A stretch of 8,260 nt of DNA from Pseudomonadota bacterium (GTDB taxonomy: Bacteria; Desulfobacterota; Desulfobulbia; Desulfobulbales; SURF-16). Both the position numbers and the translations under genes were made by a program. The stretch is from NCBI GenBank assembly GCA_030597865.1, contig JAUVQZ010000130.1, positions 1 to 8,260 on the forward strand, written 5' to 3'. This document shows, one piece after another, positions 1 through 6,629 of the stretch. Below the pieces are notes generated by a model. It saw only the letters and a program-made list of their open reading frames with translations. It had not been told where the DNA came from and searched no databases. The stretch's first letter is position 1; each line of letters starts with the position of its first letter.

Positions 1-132
1 AAGGGGGCGGTGGAACTCTGCCAGGCCTTTGCCACCGGCGGCGGCCGGGCCGCTGCCGCCGGTATTAATCAGCTGCCAGCGGCCATGGTTTCGGAGTTCA
101 TGACCGCCTTTTTTGCCGCCTTCAAGGGCTGA
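1..132 (+). CDS. C-terminal fragment of a probable DHH/DHHA1-family phosphoesterase
   Basis: The frame is open from base 1 and ends in TGA at 130-132, giving the last 43 residues of a protein whose start lies outside the window. The visible part contains a glycine-rich stretch followed by alanines (TGGGRAAAAGIN at about residues 12-23 of the fragment), then a helical tail rich in Phe and Ala. A GGG[HR]-x-x-AAG motif near the C-terminus is typical of DHHA1 domains, the substrate-binding half of DHH phosphoesterases (RecJ/NrnA-like enzymes that hydrolyse short oligonucleotides or cyclic dinucleotides). The catalytic DHH motif would lie upstream and cannot be seen, so the assignment rests on this one motif. 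The gene runs in the same direction as mltB but is separated from it by 240 bases. Confidence 0.5.
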   Translation, partial: KGAVELCQAFATGGGRAAAAGINQLPAAMVSEFMTAFFAAFKG

Positions 133-243
133 AAGAAATGTGGTCTCTCTCAGCTGTGAGGCGGGGAGCATTTTAAGGTCGCCGGGGTCTTGCTGTGCCT
201 GCCTCACCGGTTCGTGAATTCACCAGGATATACGTCCAGCAGG

Positions 244-272
244 TTGTTGTTTGGAAAAAAACTTTGTATCCT
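244..272 (+). promoter_or_regulatory. Candidate sigma70-type promoter for mltB
   Basis: TTGTTG (244-249) and TATCCT (267-272) are separated by 17 bases, with an A-run in the spacer. The -35 matches consensus at the first three bases and the -10 at four of six. It would give a leader of roughly 95 bases before the ATG at 373. The rest of the 133-372 gap holds no ORF with coding character, no convincing terminator and no -24/-12 (GG-N10-GC) sigma54 element that I can find. This is a pattern match only. Confidence 0.3.
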
Positions 273-372
273 CTCCCTCTCTATGGTTTCCTTACTTTAG
301 GCAGGTCATAGGTTGCCCTTGGCAAACCAGCTGTCCCCCCAAAGACTCTTTCAAAAGGACGTTAGCCCCTCC

Positions 373-1416
373 ATGGAATATAGAAAACAATGCCTCGCCA
401 TTTTCCTCGTTGCCCTTTTTAGCCTGTATCCTGTCTCTCTGCTTGCCGCCCCTGAAAAACCCAAGGCCGCGGATCTGGTCAGGGACGGTCAGTCCATTGA
501 TCTGACCAGTAAACGCTATCAGGATCTCTTTGCTGAGCTGCGCGCCAAGCATCACTTCAGCCAGAAGGAGCTGGATACGATCTTCAGCGGCCTGACCATC
601 AAACGAAGGGTGCTGGTGCTGATGGACTCCCAGTGGGAGGCCAAGCCATATTTTAAGTACCATCCCCGTTTTATCACCCCGGCGGTGATAAAGGAGGGCA
701 GGGAGAAGCTCGTCCAGCATAAGGCAATCCTAGACCGGGTGGAAAGGGAGCTTGGGGTTGAACGGGAGGTGGTGGTTGCCATCTGGGCCATTGAGTCCCG
801 CTTTGGCAAGCATAGGGGCGGCTTTGATATGCTGCAGACCTTGAACACCATGTTTGATGCCTATCCGCGCCGTTCTGCCTTCTACCGCAAACAGCTAGTC
901 CATTTCCTTCTGCTCTGCAGGGAGAATAATGTTGACCCCAAGGCAGTGTTTGGTTCCTATGGCGGCGCCTTTGGTCAGACCCAGTTTATCCCCTCAAGCT
1001 TTCGCGAGTATGCGGTGGATTTTGACAAGGACGGTCAGCGTGACGTCTGGCATAGTATCGATGATATCCTGGCCTCCATCGCCAACTACCTCAGACGCCA
1101 TGGCTGGGTGTTTGATGCGCCACTCTATGCCGAAATCGGTCCGGCCCTCAAGGCATCTGCTCTTGACAAGGCCCATAAAAAGGGGCGTAGGGGCCGGGTG
1201 AGTGTTGTCGGCATCGAGGCGGCCCAGGGCGTCAAACTGCCGGCCTCACCGGCCAATAAGGATCTCTCCATTGTCGGCCTGGAGCTGGATAAGGAGGGGG
1301 GCATGCGCTTTGTGGCCGGCTATCCCAACTTCCATGCAATTACGGCCTGGAACAATTCAAACCGCTATGCCATGGCCGTCACTGAGCTCAGTGAGTTTTT
1401 GGCCGGGGTGAAATAG
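373..1416 (+). CDS. mltB: Lytic murein transglycosylase, MltB family (SLT family 3), periplasmic
   Basis: This enzyme cleaves the MurNAc-GlcNAc bond of peptidoglycan and forms 1,6-anhydromuramyl products in the periplasm. The chosen start is ATG at 373, because it puts a classical signal peptide at the N-terminus (MEYRK, then hydrophobic residues 8-24, with likely cleavage after Ala25 or Ala26) and has AAAGGA at 354-359 upstream. A TTG at 313 would add 20 residues in front of the signal and is less likely. The mature protein has the MltB core: AIWAIESRFG with catalytic Glu141 (codon 793-795), the MLQTLNTMF helix, the GAFGQTQFIPSSF motif at about 198-210, and a calcium-loop-like DFDKDGQRDVW followed by ASIANYLRRHGW, as in E. 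coli Slt35. There is no lipobox cysteine, so unlike E. coli MltB it appears to be a soluble periplasmic protein. Length is 347 residues, normal for the family. A histidine kinase gene follows after 57 bases with no evident terminator. Confidence 0.93.
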   Translation: MEYRKQCLAIFLVALFSLYPVSLLAAPEKPKAADLVRDGQSIDLTSKRYQDLFAELRAKHHFSQKELDTIFSGLTIKRRVLVLMDSQWEAKPYFKYHPRFITPAVIKEGREKLVQHKAILDRVERELGVEREVVVAIWAIESRFGKHRGGFDMLQTLNTMFDAYPRRSAFYRKQLVHFLLLCRENNVDPKAVFGSYGGAFGQTQFIPSSFREYAVDFDKDGQRDVWHSIDDILASIANYLRRHGWVFDAPLYAEIGPALKASALDKAHKKGRRGRVSVVGIEAAQGVKLPASPANKDLSIVGLELDKEGGMRFVAGYPNFHAITAWNNSNRYAMAVTELSEFLAGVK

Positions 1417-1455
1417 GTTTTAAACCCCATCCGGCCCCGCCGGTCTTGGGAAACT

Positions 1456-1461
1456 AAGGAG
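1456..1461 (+). promoter_or_regulatory. Ribosome binding site deciding the histidine kinase start
   Basis: AAGGAG lies 12 bases before the TTG at 1474. It is the only strong Shine-Dalgarno match near the kinase N-terminus and favours TTG 1474. The alternative GTG at 1504 lies in the same frame just before the first membrane segment and has only a weak AGGG upstream. The spacing is slightly long, so the choice is not certain. Confidence 0.5.
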
Positions 1462-1473
1462 CCGGCCCCTAGC

Positions 1474-3063
1474 TTGTCGAAGGGTGCCAGACAGGGTGAT
1501 CAGGTGCAATCCTTTCGGCTGAAAGTTAAAATTATCCTGGCACTGGCCCTCTTTATTGGCACAGGGATGCTGCTCATCGATATTGTGGTCAGCATGAGTA
1601 ACCAGAAGCGGCTGCTCATGGCCGAGATGGACAAGGCAGAGGTGGTGACAGGCGTCCTTGCCAGTCGCCTGGGTCAGGAGAAAAGCCCTTCCAGTCCTCT
1701 TTTTGAAGAGCTTTCCCGCCTGGTTCGCAGGGCCGGGATGGATCTGGTGATCGTTGATGGCGCTGGGGAGGTCCAGTTTTATTCCAGGCCGGAGGGTCGC
1801 GCCCGCCATGACCTGGAAATGGTGACCAGGCGGGCGGTCCTTACCAGGGCCATGGCAAAGGGCACGTCCGGCAGCCGTTTTGGTCTTCTGGGCAAACGAT
1901 ATGACTATTTACTGCAGGCCACCCCGGCCCGTTCCGGCCAGGGTCAGGTGGTGGCCGGTGTTGGGGTGGCCCTCAATCTTGGCCCCCTCTATCAAGGCCT
2001 TTTTAGCGGGCAGCGTCTTGTCATCCTGTACCTTCTGTTAAATCTCGTTGTTCTCACCTTTTTGGCCTATCAGCGCATGGTCAAGCTGTTGATCAAACCC
2101 CTCCAGCGTCTGGTCAAACGGGCTGGGGAGTATCAGGATGATGAGGCCTTTTATTTCCTCAGTGACAGAAGGGGGGATGATGTCAGCGCCCTTTCCTCCT
2201 CCCTCAACAGTATGCTGCGCCGCATTAATACCGACCGCCAGAAGCTGCAGGACATGGTCGGGGCCCTGGAGGAGACCAACCGTTCCTTAAAAAGGGCCCA
2301 GCAGGAGGTGGTCCGGGCTGAGAAACTGGCCTCGGTGGGGCGCCTCTCCGCGGGGATTGCCCATGAGATCGGCAATCCGGTGGGCATTGTCCTGGGCTAT
2401 CTGGAACTTTTGAAGGAGCAGGACCTGGAGCCTGCCCAACGGCTTGATTTTATCGGCCGGGCCATTGATGAGATCAACAGGATTAACATTATTATCCGCC
2501 AGCTCCTTGATCTGGCCCGCACCGCTGTTGAGGAGCATGGTGAGGTGCATGTTCATGATTTGCTGACGGATCTCCATGGGGGCCTCAAGACCCAACCCCT
2601 GTTTGCCACCATGACCATGGAGCTTGACCTGGGGGCCGAGAATGACATGGTCCATGCCGTTGCCGATAAGCTGCGCCAGGTCTTTTTGAATATTATCATG
2701 AACGCGGCTGACGCCGTCATGGCTAACGGTGCAGGGCATGCCGGCATGCTGACAATAGCCACGGCCCTGGTCAGCGTCGAGCTTGAACCTGGCCTGGGGG
2801 AGGAGGCGGCCCTGGAAATCACCTTCATTGATAATGGTCCCGGCATTGCGCCTGAAAATGTCGAAACGGTTTTTGATCCCTTCTTCACCACCAAGGAGCC
2901 GGGCAAGGGCACTGGACTTGGCCTGTCGGTAAGTTATATGATAATTGAAAATGCCAAGGGCAGGATCACGGCAGCCAGCCCAGCGGAGGGTGGCTGTGTG
3001 TTCACGGTCCTGCTGCCCCTGGCCCGGTCAGGGGAAAATAACCACCACCACAAGGCAAAATGA
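1474..3063 (+). CDS. Membrane sensor histidine kinase (HAMP-HisKA-HATPase_c), NtrB/ZraS-like
   Basis: This is an inner-membrane sensor kinase that should autophosphorylate on histidine and pass the phosphate to the regulator encoded next to it. From the TTG at 1474 the protein has 529 residues. Transmembrane helix 1 is at about 17-40, an extracytoplasmic sensor region at 41-180, helix 2 at about 182-200, a HAMP linker at about 201-255 and a helical stretch at 255-290. The H-box AGIAHEIGNP carries phospho-acceptor His297. The N-box has Asn406 and Asn410, the G1 box is DNGPGI (453-458), the F-box FDPFFTTK (467-474) and the G2 box GTGLGL (479-484). All catalytic elements are intact. The sensor region resembles a small PAS/Cache-like fold (LVIVDGAGEVQFYS), but the ligand cannot be read from sequence. 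The stop codon overlaps the next gene's start (ATGA), which implies translational coupling. A short His run near the C-terminus (HHH, 524-526) is unexplained. The signal and target pathway are unknown. Confidence 0.93.
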   Translation: MSKGARQGDQVQSFRLKVKIILALALFIGTGMLLIDIVVSMSNQKRLLMAEMDKAEVVTGVLASRLGQEKSPSSPLFEELSRLVRRAGMDLVIVDGAGEVQFYSRPEGRARHDLEMVTRRAVLTRAMAKGTSGSRFGLLGKRYDYLLQATPARSGQGQVVAGVGVALNLGPLYQGLFSGQRLVILYLLLNLVVLTFLAYQRMVKLLIKPLQRLVKRAGEYQDDEAFYFLSDRRGDDVSALSSSLNSMLRRINTDRQKLQDMVGALEETNRSLKRAQQEVVRAEKLASVGRLSAGIAHEIGNPVGIVLGYLELLKEQDLEPAQRLDFIGRAIDEINRINIIIRQLLDLARTAVEEHGEVHVHDLLTDLHGGLKTQPLFATMTMELDLGAENDMVHAVADKLRQVFLNIIMNAADAVMANGAGHAGMLTIATALVSVELEPGLGEEAALEITFIDNGPGIAPENVETVFDPFFTTKEPGKGTGLGLSVSYMIIENAKGRITAASPAEGGCVFTVLLPLARSGENNHHHKAK

Positions 3064-4442
3064 CAGCCGAATTCAAAAAGAAGATTCTCATCCTTGATGA
3101 TGAGCCCAATATGCGCCATATGCTCACCGTGCTGGTGGAAAAGGAAGACTATCTGGTCACCACCGCTGCCGACGGCAGTGAGGGGCTCGATCTTCTCAAC
3201 CACCACCGTTTTGACTTTATCCTCTGCGATATCAAGATGCCCAATATGGGCGGCATGGAGTTCCTGCAGGCCTCTGGCGAACTGCGTGGCGAGGCCACGG
3301 TGATCATGATGTCCGCCTATGGCACCCTTGATACCGCCATTGAGGCCATGAAGCTTGGTGCCTATGATTTTATCTCTAAACCCTTTAAGACCGACGAGGT
3401 CCTGCTCACCCTGAAAAAGGCGGAGGAACGGGAAAATCTCAAACGGGAAAATCGCAGCCTCAAACTGCAGATAAGCCAGGTCAAGGATGAGTATCGCTTT
3501 GGCACCATGCTTGCCCATTCCAAGGCCATGCGGGATGTCTTTCGACTGGCCGTCAAGGTCGCCCAATTTGACACCACTGTGCTTGTCACCGGAGAATCAG
3601 GCACCGGCAAGGAGCTTGTGGCCCGGGGTATCCATTTTGCCTCGCCGCGAGCCAAGGGCAGCCTGGTGGTGGAAAACTGTGGTTGTGTGCCGGAGAATCT
3701 GCTGGAGAGCCTCTTCTTCGGCCATGTCAAGGGGGCCTTTACCGGTGCTGATCGTGACAAAAAGGGCCTGTTTGAGGAGGCGGACAGGGGCACTATCTTT
3801 TTAGATGAAATTGGCGATCTGCCCCTCCAGCTTCAGGTCAAGCTCCTCCGGGTCCTCCAGGAGGGGGAAATTAGGCCGGTGGGCGCTTCTCAGGCCATCA
3901 GGGTCGATGTCAGGGTGGTGGCGGCCACGGGCCGAGATCTGGCCCGTGAGGTGGAGGAGGGGCGTTTCCGCCGGGACCTCTACTATCGGCTCAATGTCCT
4001 GCCCATTACCCTGCCGCCCCTGCGTCAACGGCCGGCGGATATTCCCCTGCTCTGCGACCATTTTATCGCCAAATTCAAAGACAGGATGGGCGCAGTGGCC
4101 TCGCGGATCGACAGGGGGGCCATGAAGATGCTGCTGAAATACCAGTGGCCCGGTAATGTCCGGGAGCTTGAAAATACCATTGAAAGGGCCTTGGTGTTGG
4201 CGGATGGCGATACCCTGATGGTGGAGAATTTCCCCATGCTCAGTGAAGGGTCAAGCCCCTGTGCAGGGGCCAGTCTCTTTGATGGTTATTCGCTGAAGGA
4301 GGCCAAGAGGGTCTGGGAGAAGAATCTTATAGAAAAAACCCTTGCCGAGTGCAAGGGTAACCGCTCCCGGGCCGCTGAGATGCTTGAAATAAGCTACCCC
4401 TCGCTGCTCAATAAGATCAAGGAGTATGGGGTGGTGGTGTAA
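3060..4442 (+). CDS. Sigma54-dependent response regulator, NtrC family (REC-AAA+-Fis HTH)
   Basis: This transcription activator should be phosphorylated by the kinase encoded just upstream, then assemble into an AAA+ ring that remodels sigma54-RNA polymerase. The 460 residues show a receiver domain at about 8-120, with acidic pocket Asp13/Asp14, phospho-acceptor Asp57 (CDIKMP), Ser85 and Lys107. The AAA+ domain covers about 145-380: Walker A GESGTGKE (178-185), sigma54-contacting GAFTGA (225-230), Walker B TIFLDE (245-250), and the conserved WPGNVREL near 363-370. A Fis-type helix-turn-helix lies at about 420-457 (GNRSRAAEMLEIS). Every motif needed for sigma54 activation is present. The ATG overlaps the kinase stop by 4 bases, so the two proteins are almost certainly a cognate pair. 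No sigma54 promoter was recognised in the window, so its targets probably include genes elsewhere. A separate small gap of 31 bases divides it from the convergent cyclase gene. Confidence 0.95.
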   Translation: MTAEFKKKILILDDEPNMRHMLTVLVEKEDYLVTTAADGSEGLDLLNHHRFDFILCDIKMPNMGGMEFLQASGELRGEATVIMMSAYGTLDTAIEAMKLGAYDFISKPFKTDEVLLTLKKAEERENLKRENRSLKLQISQVKDEYRFGTMLAHSKAMRDVFRLAVKVAQFDTTVLVTGESGTGKELVARGIHFASPRAKGSLVVENCGCVPENLLESLFFGHVKGAFTGADRDKKGLFEEADRGTIFLDEIGDLPLQLQVKLLRVLQEGEIRPVGASQAIRVDVRVVAATGRDLAREVEEGRFRRDLYYRLNVLPITLPPLRQRPADIPLLCDHFIAKFKDRMGAVASRIDRGAMKMLLKYQWPGNVRELENTIERALVLADGDTLMVENFPMLSEGSSPCAGASLFDGYSLKEAKRVWEKNLIEKTLAECKGNRSRAAEMLEISYPSLLNKIKEYGVVV

Positions 4443-4473
4443 CCGTCTGTGGCAGGTGGGCCCTGGGAAGAGG

Positions 4474-5412
4474 TCAGGCGTTTGCCATGGCGTGCCAGGT
4501 TCTGATCTCGCCTTGGTCAAAGAGGGCCACCTGGTTCTTGCCGTGGTTCTTGGCGTGGTACAGGGCCCAGTCCGCATTGCTGATCAGGCTGTCCCTGGGC
4601 TCCCCCTGGCTAAACTGGGCCACTCCGAAGCTGCAGGTCAGGTTGCCTGCCTTGCTGAAACGGTGGGCCTTGATGTTGAGCCTGATCTTGTCAGCCAGGA
4701 TGGCGGCCCCCTCGATGTCTGTTTCCGGCAGTAAAATAGCAAATTCCTCCCCCCCCCACCGGCAAAAAATGTCACTCTGGCGGATGGCGCTGTGGGCAAC
4801 CACAGTAATCTCCTTGAGCACCTCATCACCGATCAGGTGACCGTAGGTGTCGTTGACGGATTTAAAATTATCGATATCAAGGATCACCAGGGAGAATTTT
4901 TTGTCGTGGCGCTCCGCCTTCTTGGCCTCTGACTTGAGCAGGTCGTTGAACATCTTTCTGTTATAACAGCCGGTGAGGGGGTCGGTGGTGGCCTGTTTCT
5001 CCATGGCCACAAGCTGGTCATTGATGGTGGATTTTGCCTCCAGCAGGGGGGTGGTGTCGTAGATAACAATGCTTGCCTGGCCATTGGCAAGGGGGGTTAT
5101 CACCACGTCTTGCCGCATGTGGCGGAAGATCGATTTGGTGATGTTCTGGAGCCTGATGGGGATGATGAATTTTTCCACCGATGAGCTGGTAAAGGTGGAT
5201 GAGTTGAGCTTGAAGGCTATTTTGACCTTGCGCTTGAGGATGTTGAAGCCTGTGGCTGGAAAGAGGGCGGCTAGTAAATTGTCAGCGGCCTCCTCTTTGC
5301 TGATGCCGGTGTGTGTTACCAGCCATCGGTTCCAGAAAAGAACTTTCAGGTCTGCCGTGACGATCAATATTCCATTTTCAATGGTGTCAAGGATGTCTTG
5401 TTCAGCAAGCAT
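4474..5412 (-). CDS. Diguanylate cyclase with N-terminal PAS domain (PAS-GGDEF)
   Basis: The enzyme should condense two GTP into cyclic di-GMP in the cytoplasm. Of its 312 residues, about 1-120 form a PAS-like sensor (ENGILIVTADLKVLFWNRW) with no membrane segment. A short linker helix follows and the GGDEF domain starts at the typical DPLTG (144-148). Catalytic features are intact: Asp179 and the DNFKSVNDTYGH segment for metal and GTP binding, GGEEF at 220-224, and an inhibitory I-site RxxD (Arg211-Asp214) exactly five residues before it, so product feedback inhibition is expected. It starts with ATG immediately after the TAG of the cheC gene (no gap) and is the last gene of a cheY-cheC-cyclase operon. 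There is no fused receiver, unlike PleD or WspR; the separate CheY-like protein may supply one. A run of nine G encodes the Trp-Gly-Gly-Glu of the active site. Confidence 0.94.
   Translation of the reverse strand: MLAEQDILDTIENGILIVTADLKVLFWNRWLVTHTGISKEEAADNLLAALFPATGFNILKRKVKIAFKLNSSTFTSSSVEKFIIPIRLQNITKSIFRHMRQDVVITPLANGQASIVIYDTTPLLEAKSTINDQLVAMEKQATTDPLTGCYNRKMFNDLLKSEAKKAERHDKKFSLVILDIDNFKSVNDTYGHLIGDEVLKEITVVAHSAIRQSDIFCRWGGEEFAILLPETDIEGAAILADKIRLNIKAHRFSKAGNLTCSFGVAQFSQGEPRDSLISNADWALYHAKNHGKNQVALFDQGEIRTWHAMANA
4749..4757 (-). repeat. Nine-base poly-G tract (coding strand) within the GGEEF active site
   Basis: The plus strand has nine consecutive C, read on the minus strand as nine G spanning codons TGG GGG GGG GAG (Trp219 to Glu222 of the cyclase). 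The run is the longest G/C homopolymer in the window. Slippage by one base would break the frame exactly at the catalytic motif. Confidence 0.9.
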
Positions 5413-6021
5413 CTATAGATTTTCCAGGTAGTCTTCTAAGGCCGCCTTGAGCCAGTTGAAGGTCGCATCGGTGAAGAGAATAAAGAGTTTGCCGCGGATT
5501 TCCATGTCGCTGAAGTCGAGTACGGTGCTGATCACGATAACATGCCTGTAGGGCATTTCCGTGCCATCCTTCATCACGCTCTGGGAAAACTCGATGGCGG
5601 GTGGGGCAAAGGTCACGTTGGTGCTCAAGAGTTCAGCCAGTTTGCCGATGCACGATGAGCCCAGGATGTTGGAGATCTCCAGGATGCTCTGCCTGATTTC
5701 ATCTTCGCCGGCAGTTACTGCATCATCGCTATCCTCTTCGCTAAAGATAACGCCCTGCATGTTCTGGGCGCTTTTGGGGTCCATGACAAAGACGATTTCC
5801 CCCTGAAATTGGCCCTTGAACTGCTGGGAGGTTGTATAGACTTGCTGGTAATTGAAATCCTTAAGGATGAACTCGTCGAGGTCCTCCATGGTAATGAGGC
5901 TGATATCAGGGACATGGAGGGTGGCAAAATTGTCAAAGAGGTCGGCAATGGTGGCGGTGGCCGAACCAAAGGCGATATTGATCAACTCGCTGAGGACCTC
6001 CCGCAGTTCGTCCTTGATCAT
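5413..6021 (-). CDS. cheC: CheC-family response-regulator phosphatase
   Basis: CheC-type proteins dephosphorylate CheY-like receivers. This 202-residue protein has the CheC length and the duplicated active-site signature. Site 1 is Glu12-x2-Asn15 (SELINIAFGSATATIADL) with Pro38 exactly 22 residues later. Site 2 is Glu115-x2-Asn118 (EISNILGSSCIGKLAELL) with Pro141, again after 22 residues. The Asp/Ser usually found four residues before each Glu is Glu8 in site 1 and Gln111 in site 2, so activity could differ from classic CheC. Two sites distinguish CheC from FliY fusions and from single-site relatives. Its ATG overlaps the TGA of the CheY-like gene by 4 bases (6018-6021), with CAGGGG a few bases upstream on the coding strand, and its TAG abuts the cyclase ATG. 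The likely substrate is therefore the receiver encoded just before it. No cheD, cheA or other chemotaxis gene is visible nearby. Confidence 0.88.
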   Translation of the reverse strand: MIKDELREVLSELINIAFGSATATIADLFDNFATLHVPDISLITMEDLDEFILKDFNYQQVYTTSQQFKGQFQGEIVFVMDPKSAQNMQGVIFSEEDSDDAVTAGEDEIRQSILEISNILGSSCIGKLAELLSTNVTFAPPAIEFSQSVMKDGTEMPYRHVIVISTVLDFSDMEIRGKLFILFTDATFNWLKAALEDYLENL

Positions 6022-6389
6022 GATCCGGCCCCTGGCAGAGTCGCAAAAATTTCAGCCAGCCTCCCTTCGGAGATGGGTTTGGGTTCGACGGCAACAGCCC
6101 CGAGGGCCATAACTTTTTCCTGGGATTTTGCCTGGATATCTGCAGTGACGATATGCACCCGGCAGTTTTTGTCAAAATCCCTGATGTGGGCCAATGCCTC
6201 AAAGCCATCCATTTCAGGCATGGTGAGATCAAGAAAGACAATGTCGGGACAATGTTCCTTGTAAAGGTTAATGGCCTCCACACCGTTTTCCCCTTGAAAG
6301 ATGTCAGCAGAATCTTTTATGGCTGCGGGCATTCTTTTTAGGATGGTCAGGCGTGAGAGCTTGCTGTCATCAACGATGAGGATCTTCAT
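6018..6389 (-). CDS. Stand-alone CheY-like receiver (single-domain response regulator)
   Basis: This 123-residue protein is a single receiver domain with no output domain. It starts MKILIVDDSK, with acidic residues Asp7 and Asp8, phospho-acceptor Asp54 (FLDLTMPEMDG), Thr82 (VTAD) and Lys104 (PKP), the full set needed for phosphorylation. The position three residues before the lysine, which is Tyr106 in E. coli CheY and usually aromatic in receivers, is Val101 here, so the usual aromatic switch seems to be missing. It is first in an operon with a CheC phosphatase (4-base overlap) and a GGDEF cyclase. This suggests it is the phosphorylated switch that CheC resets and that may act on the cyclase. 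No kinase dedicated to it is adjacent; the histidine kinase further left is already paired with its own regulator. A role in flagellar motor control is possible but nothing in the window supports it. Confidence 0.9.
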   Translation of the reverse strand: MKILIVDDSKLSRLTILKRMPAAIKDSADIFQGENGVEAINLYKEHCPDIVFLDLTMPEMDGFEALAHIRDFDKNCRVHIVTADIQAKSQEKVMALGAVAVEPKPISEGRLAEIFATLPGAGS

Positions 6390-6415
6390 GGCGGTAACCC
6401 ATGGCTATGCTTTCA

Positions 6416-6421
6416 ATAATA
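6416..6421 (-). promoter_or_regulatory. Candidate -10 element for the cheY-cheC-cyclase operon
   Basis: On the minus strand this reads TATTAT, five of six matches to TATAAT, about 27 bases before the cheY-like ATG. It would give a very short leader of about 20 bases. The -35 region is poor (TTAAGG at 18-base spacing), so an activator may be needed or the site may be wrong. Confidence 0.25.
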
Positions 6422-6617
6422 AACAACATTGTTCAGCTACCTTAACAGGGAACGATGAAAATATGAACATGAAAACTTGACAGAAAAGCGCCTGGTCAAA
6501 AGCGGGGTGGAAAAATGGAATAAGGGAGGGGGTGGTGGACTCATACTTAACAAAGGGTTGCACCAGTCCGTGCTGGGCGAGGCAAGGTCTGGTGAAATAT
6601 GATTCTCGCGTTAGGTT

Positions 6618-6624
6618 AAGGTGA
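6618..6624 (+). promoter_or_regulatory. Ribosome binding site for the small lipoprotein gene
   Basis: AAGGTGA ends five bases before the ATG at 6630 and decides that start over the GTG at 6621, which lies inside this site, and over the second in-frame ATG at 6642. Confidence 0.6.
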
Positions 6625-6629
6625 CTGCC

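Larger units (their letters stand above)
6390..6629. other. Divergent intergenic region between the cheY operon and the lipoprotein gene
   Basis: These 240 bases should hold the promoters of both flanking units. The left half is AT-rich compared with the surrounding genes (6405-6480), as expected for a promoter region. A perfect TTGACA occurs at 6477-6482 on the plus strand, but no acceptable -10 follows at 16-18 bases. TATGAT at 6598-6603 could be a -10 for the lipoprotein gene but has no good -35. CACCAG (6561-6566) and CTGGTG (6589-6594) form a six-base inverted repeat of unknown meaning. No small ORF with a plausible start signal was seen. Confidence 0.5.

Noticed and set aside
214..223. 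Perfect 10-base palindrome GTGAATTCAC upstream of mltB
   Set aside because: Several 10-base palindromes are expected by chance in a window of this size, and there is no second copy or promoter overlap to suggest an operator.
313..372. N-terminal extension of MltB from a TTG at 313
   Set aside because: It would place 20 hydrophilic residues before a typical signal peptide that starts at the ATG at 373.
2736..2749. Perfect 14-base palindrome GCATGCCGGCATGC inside the histidine kinase gene
   Set aside because: It lies within well-conserved coding sequence between the N and G1 boxes and has no loop. About one such site in two windows of this size is expected by chance.
5809..6264. Long plus-strand ORF opposite the cheC and cheY-like genes
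   Set aside because: It is antisense to two genes with clear family motifs and exact overlaps, and its own translation shows no recognisable domain.
6477..6482. Perfect -35 hexamer TTGACA on the plus strand
   Set aside because: No -10-like hexamer lies 16-18 bases downstream, and it is about 150 bases from the lipoprotein start.
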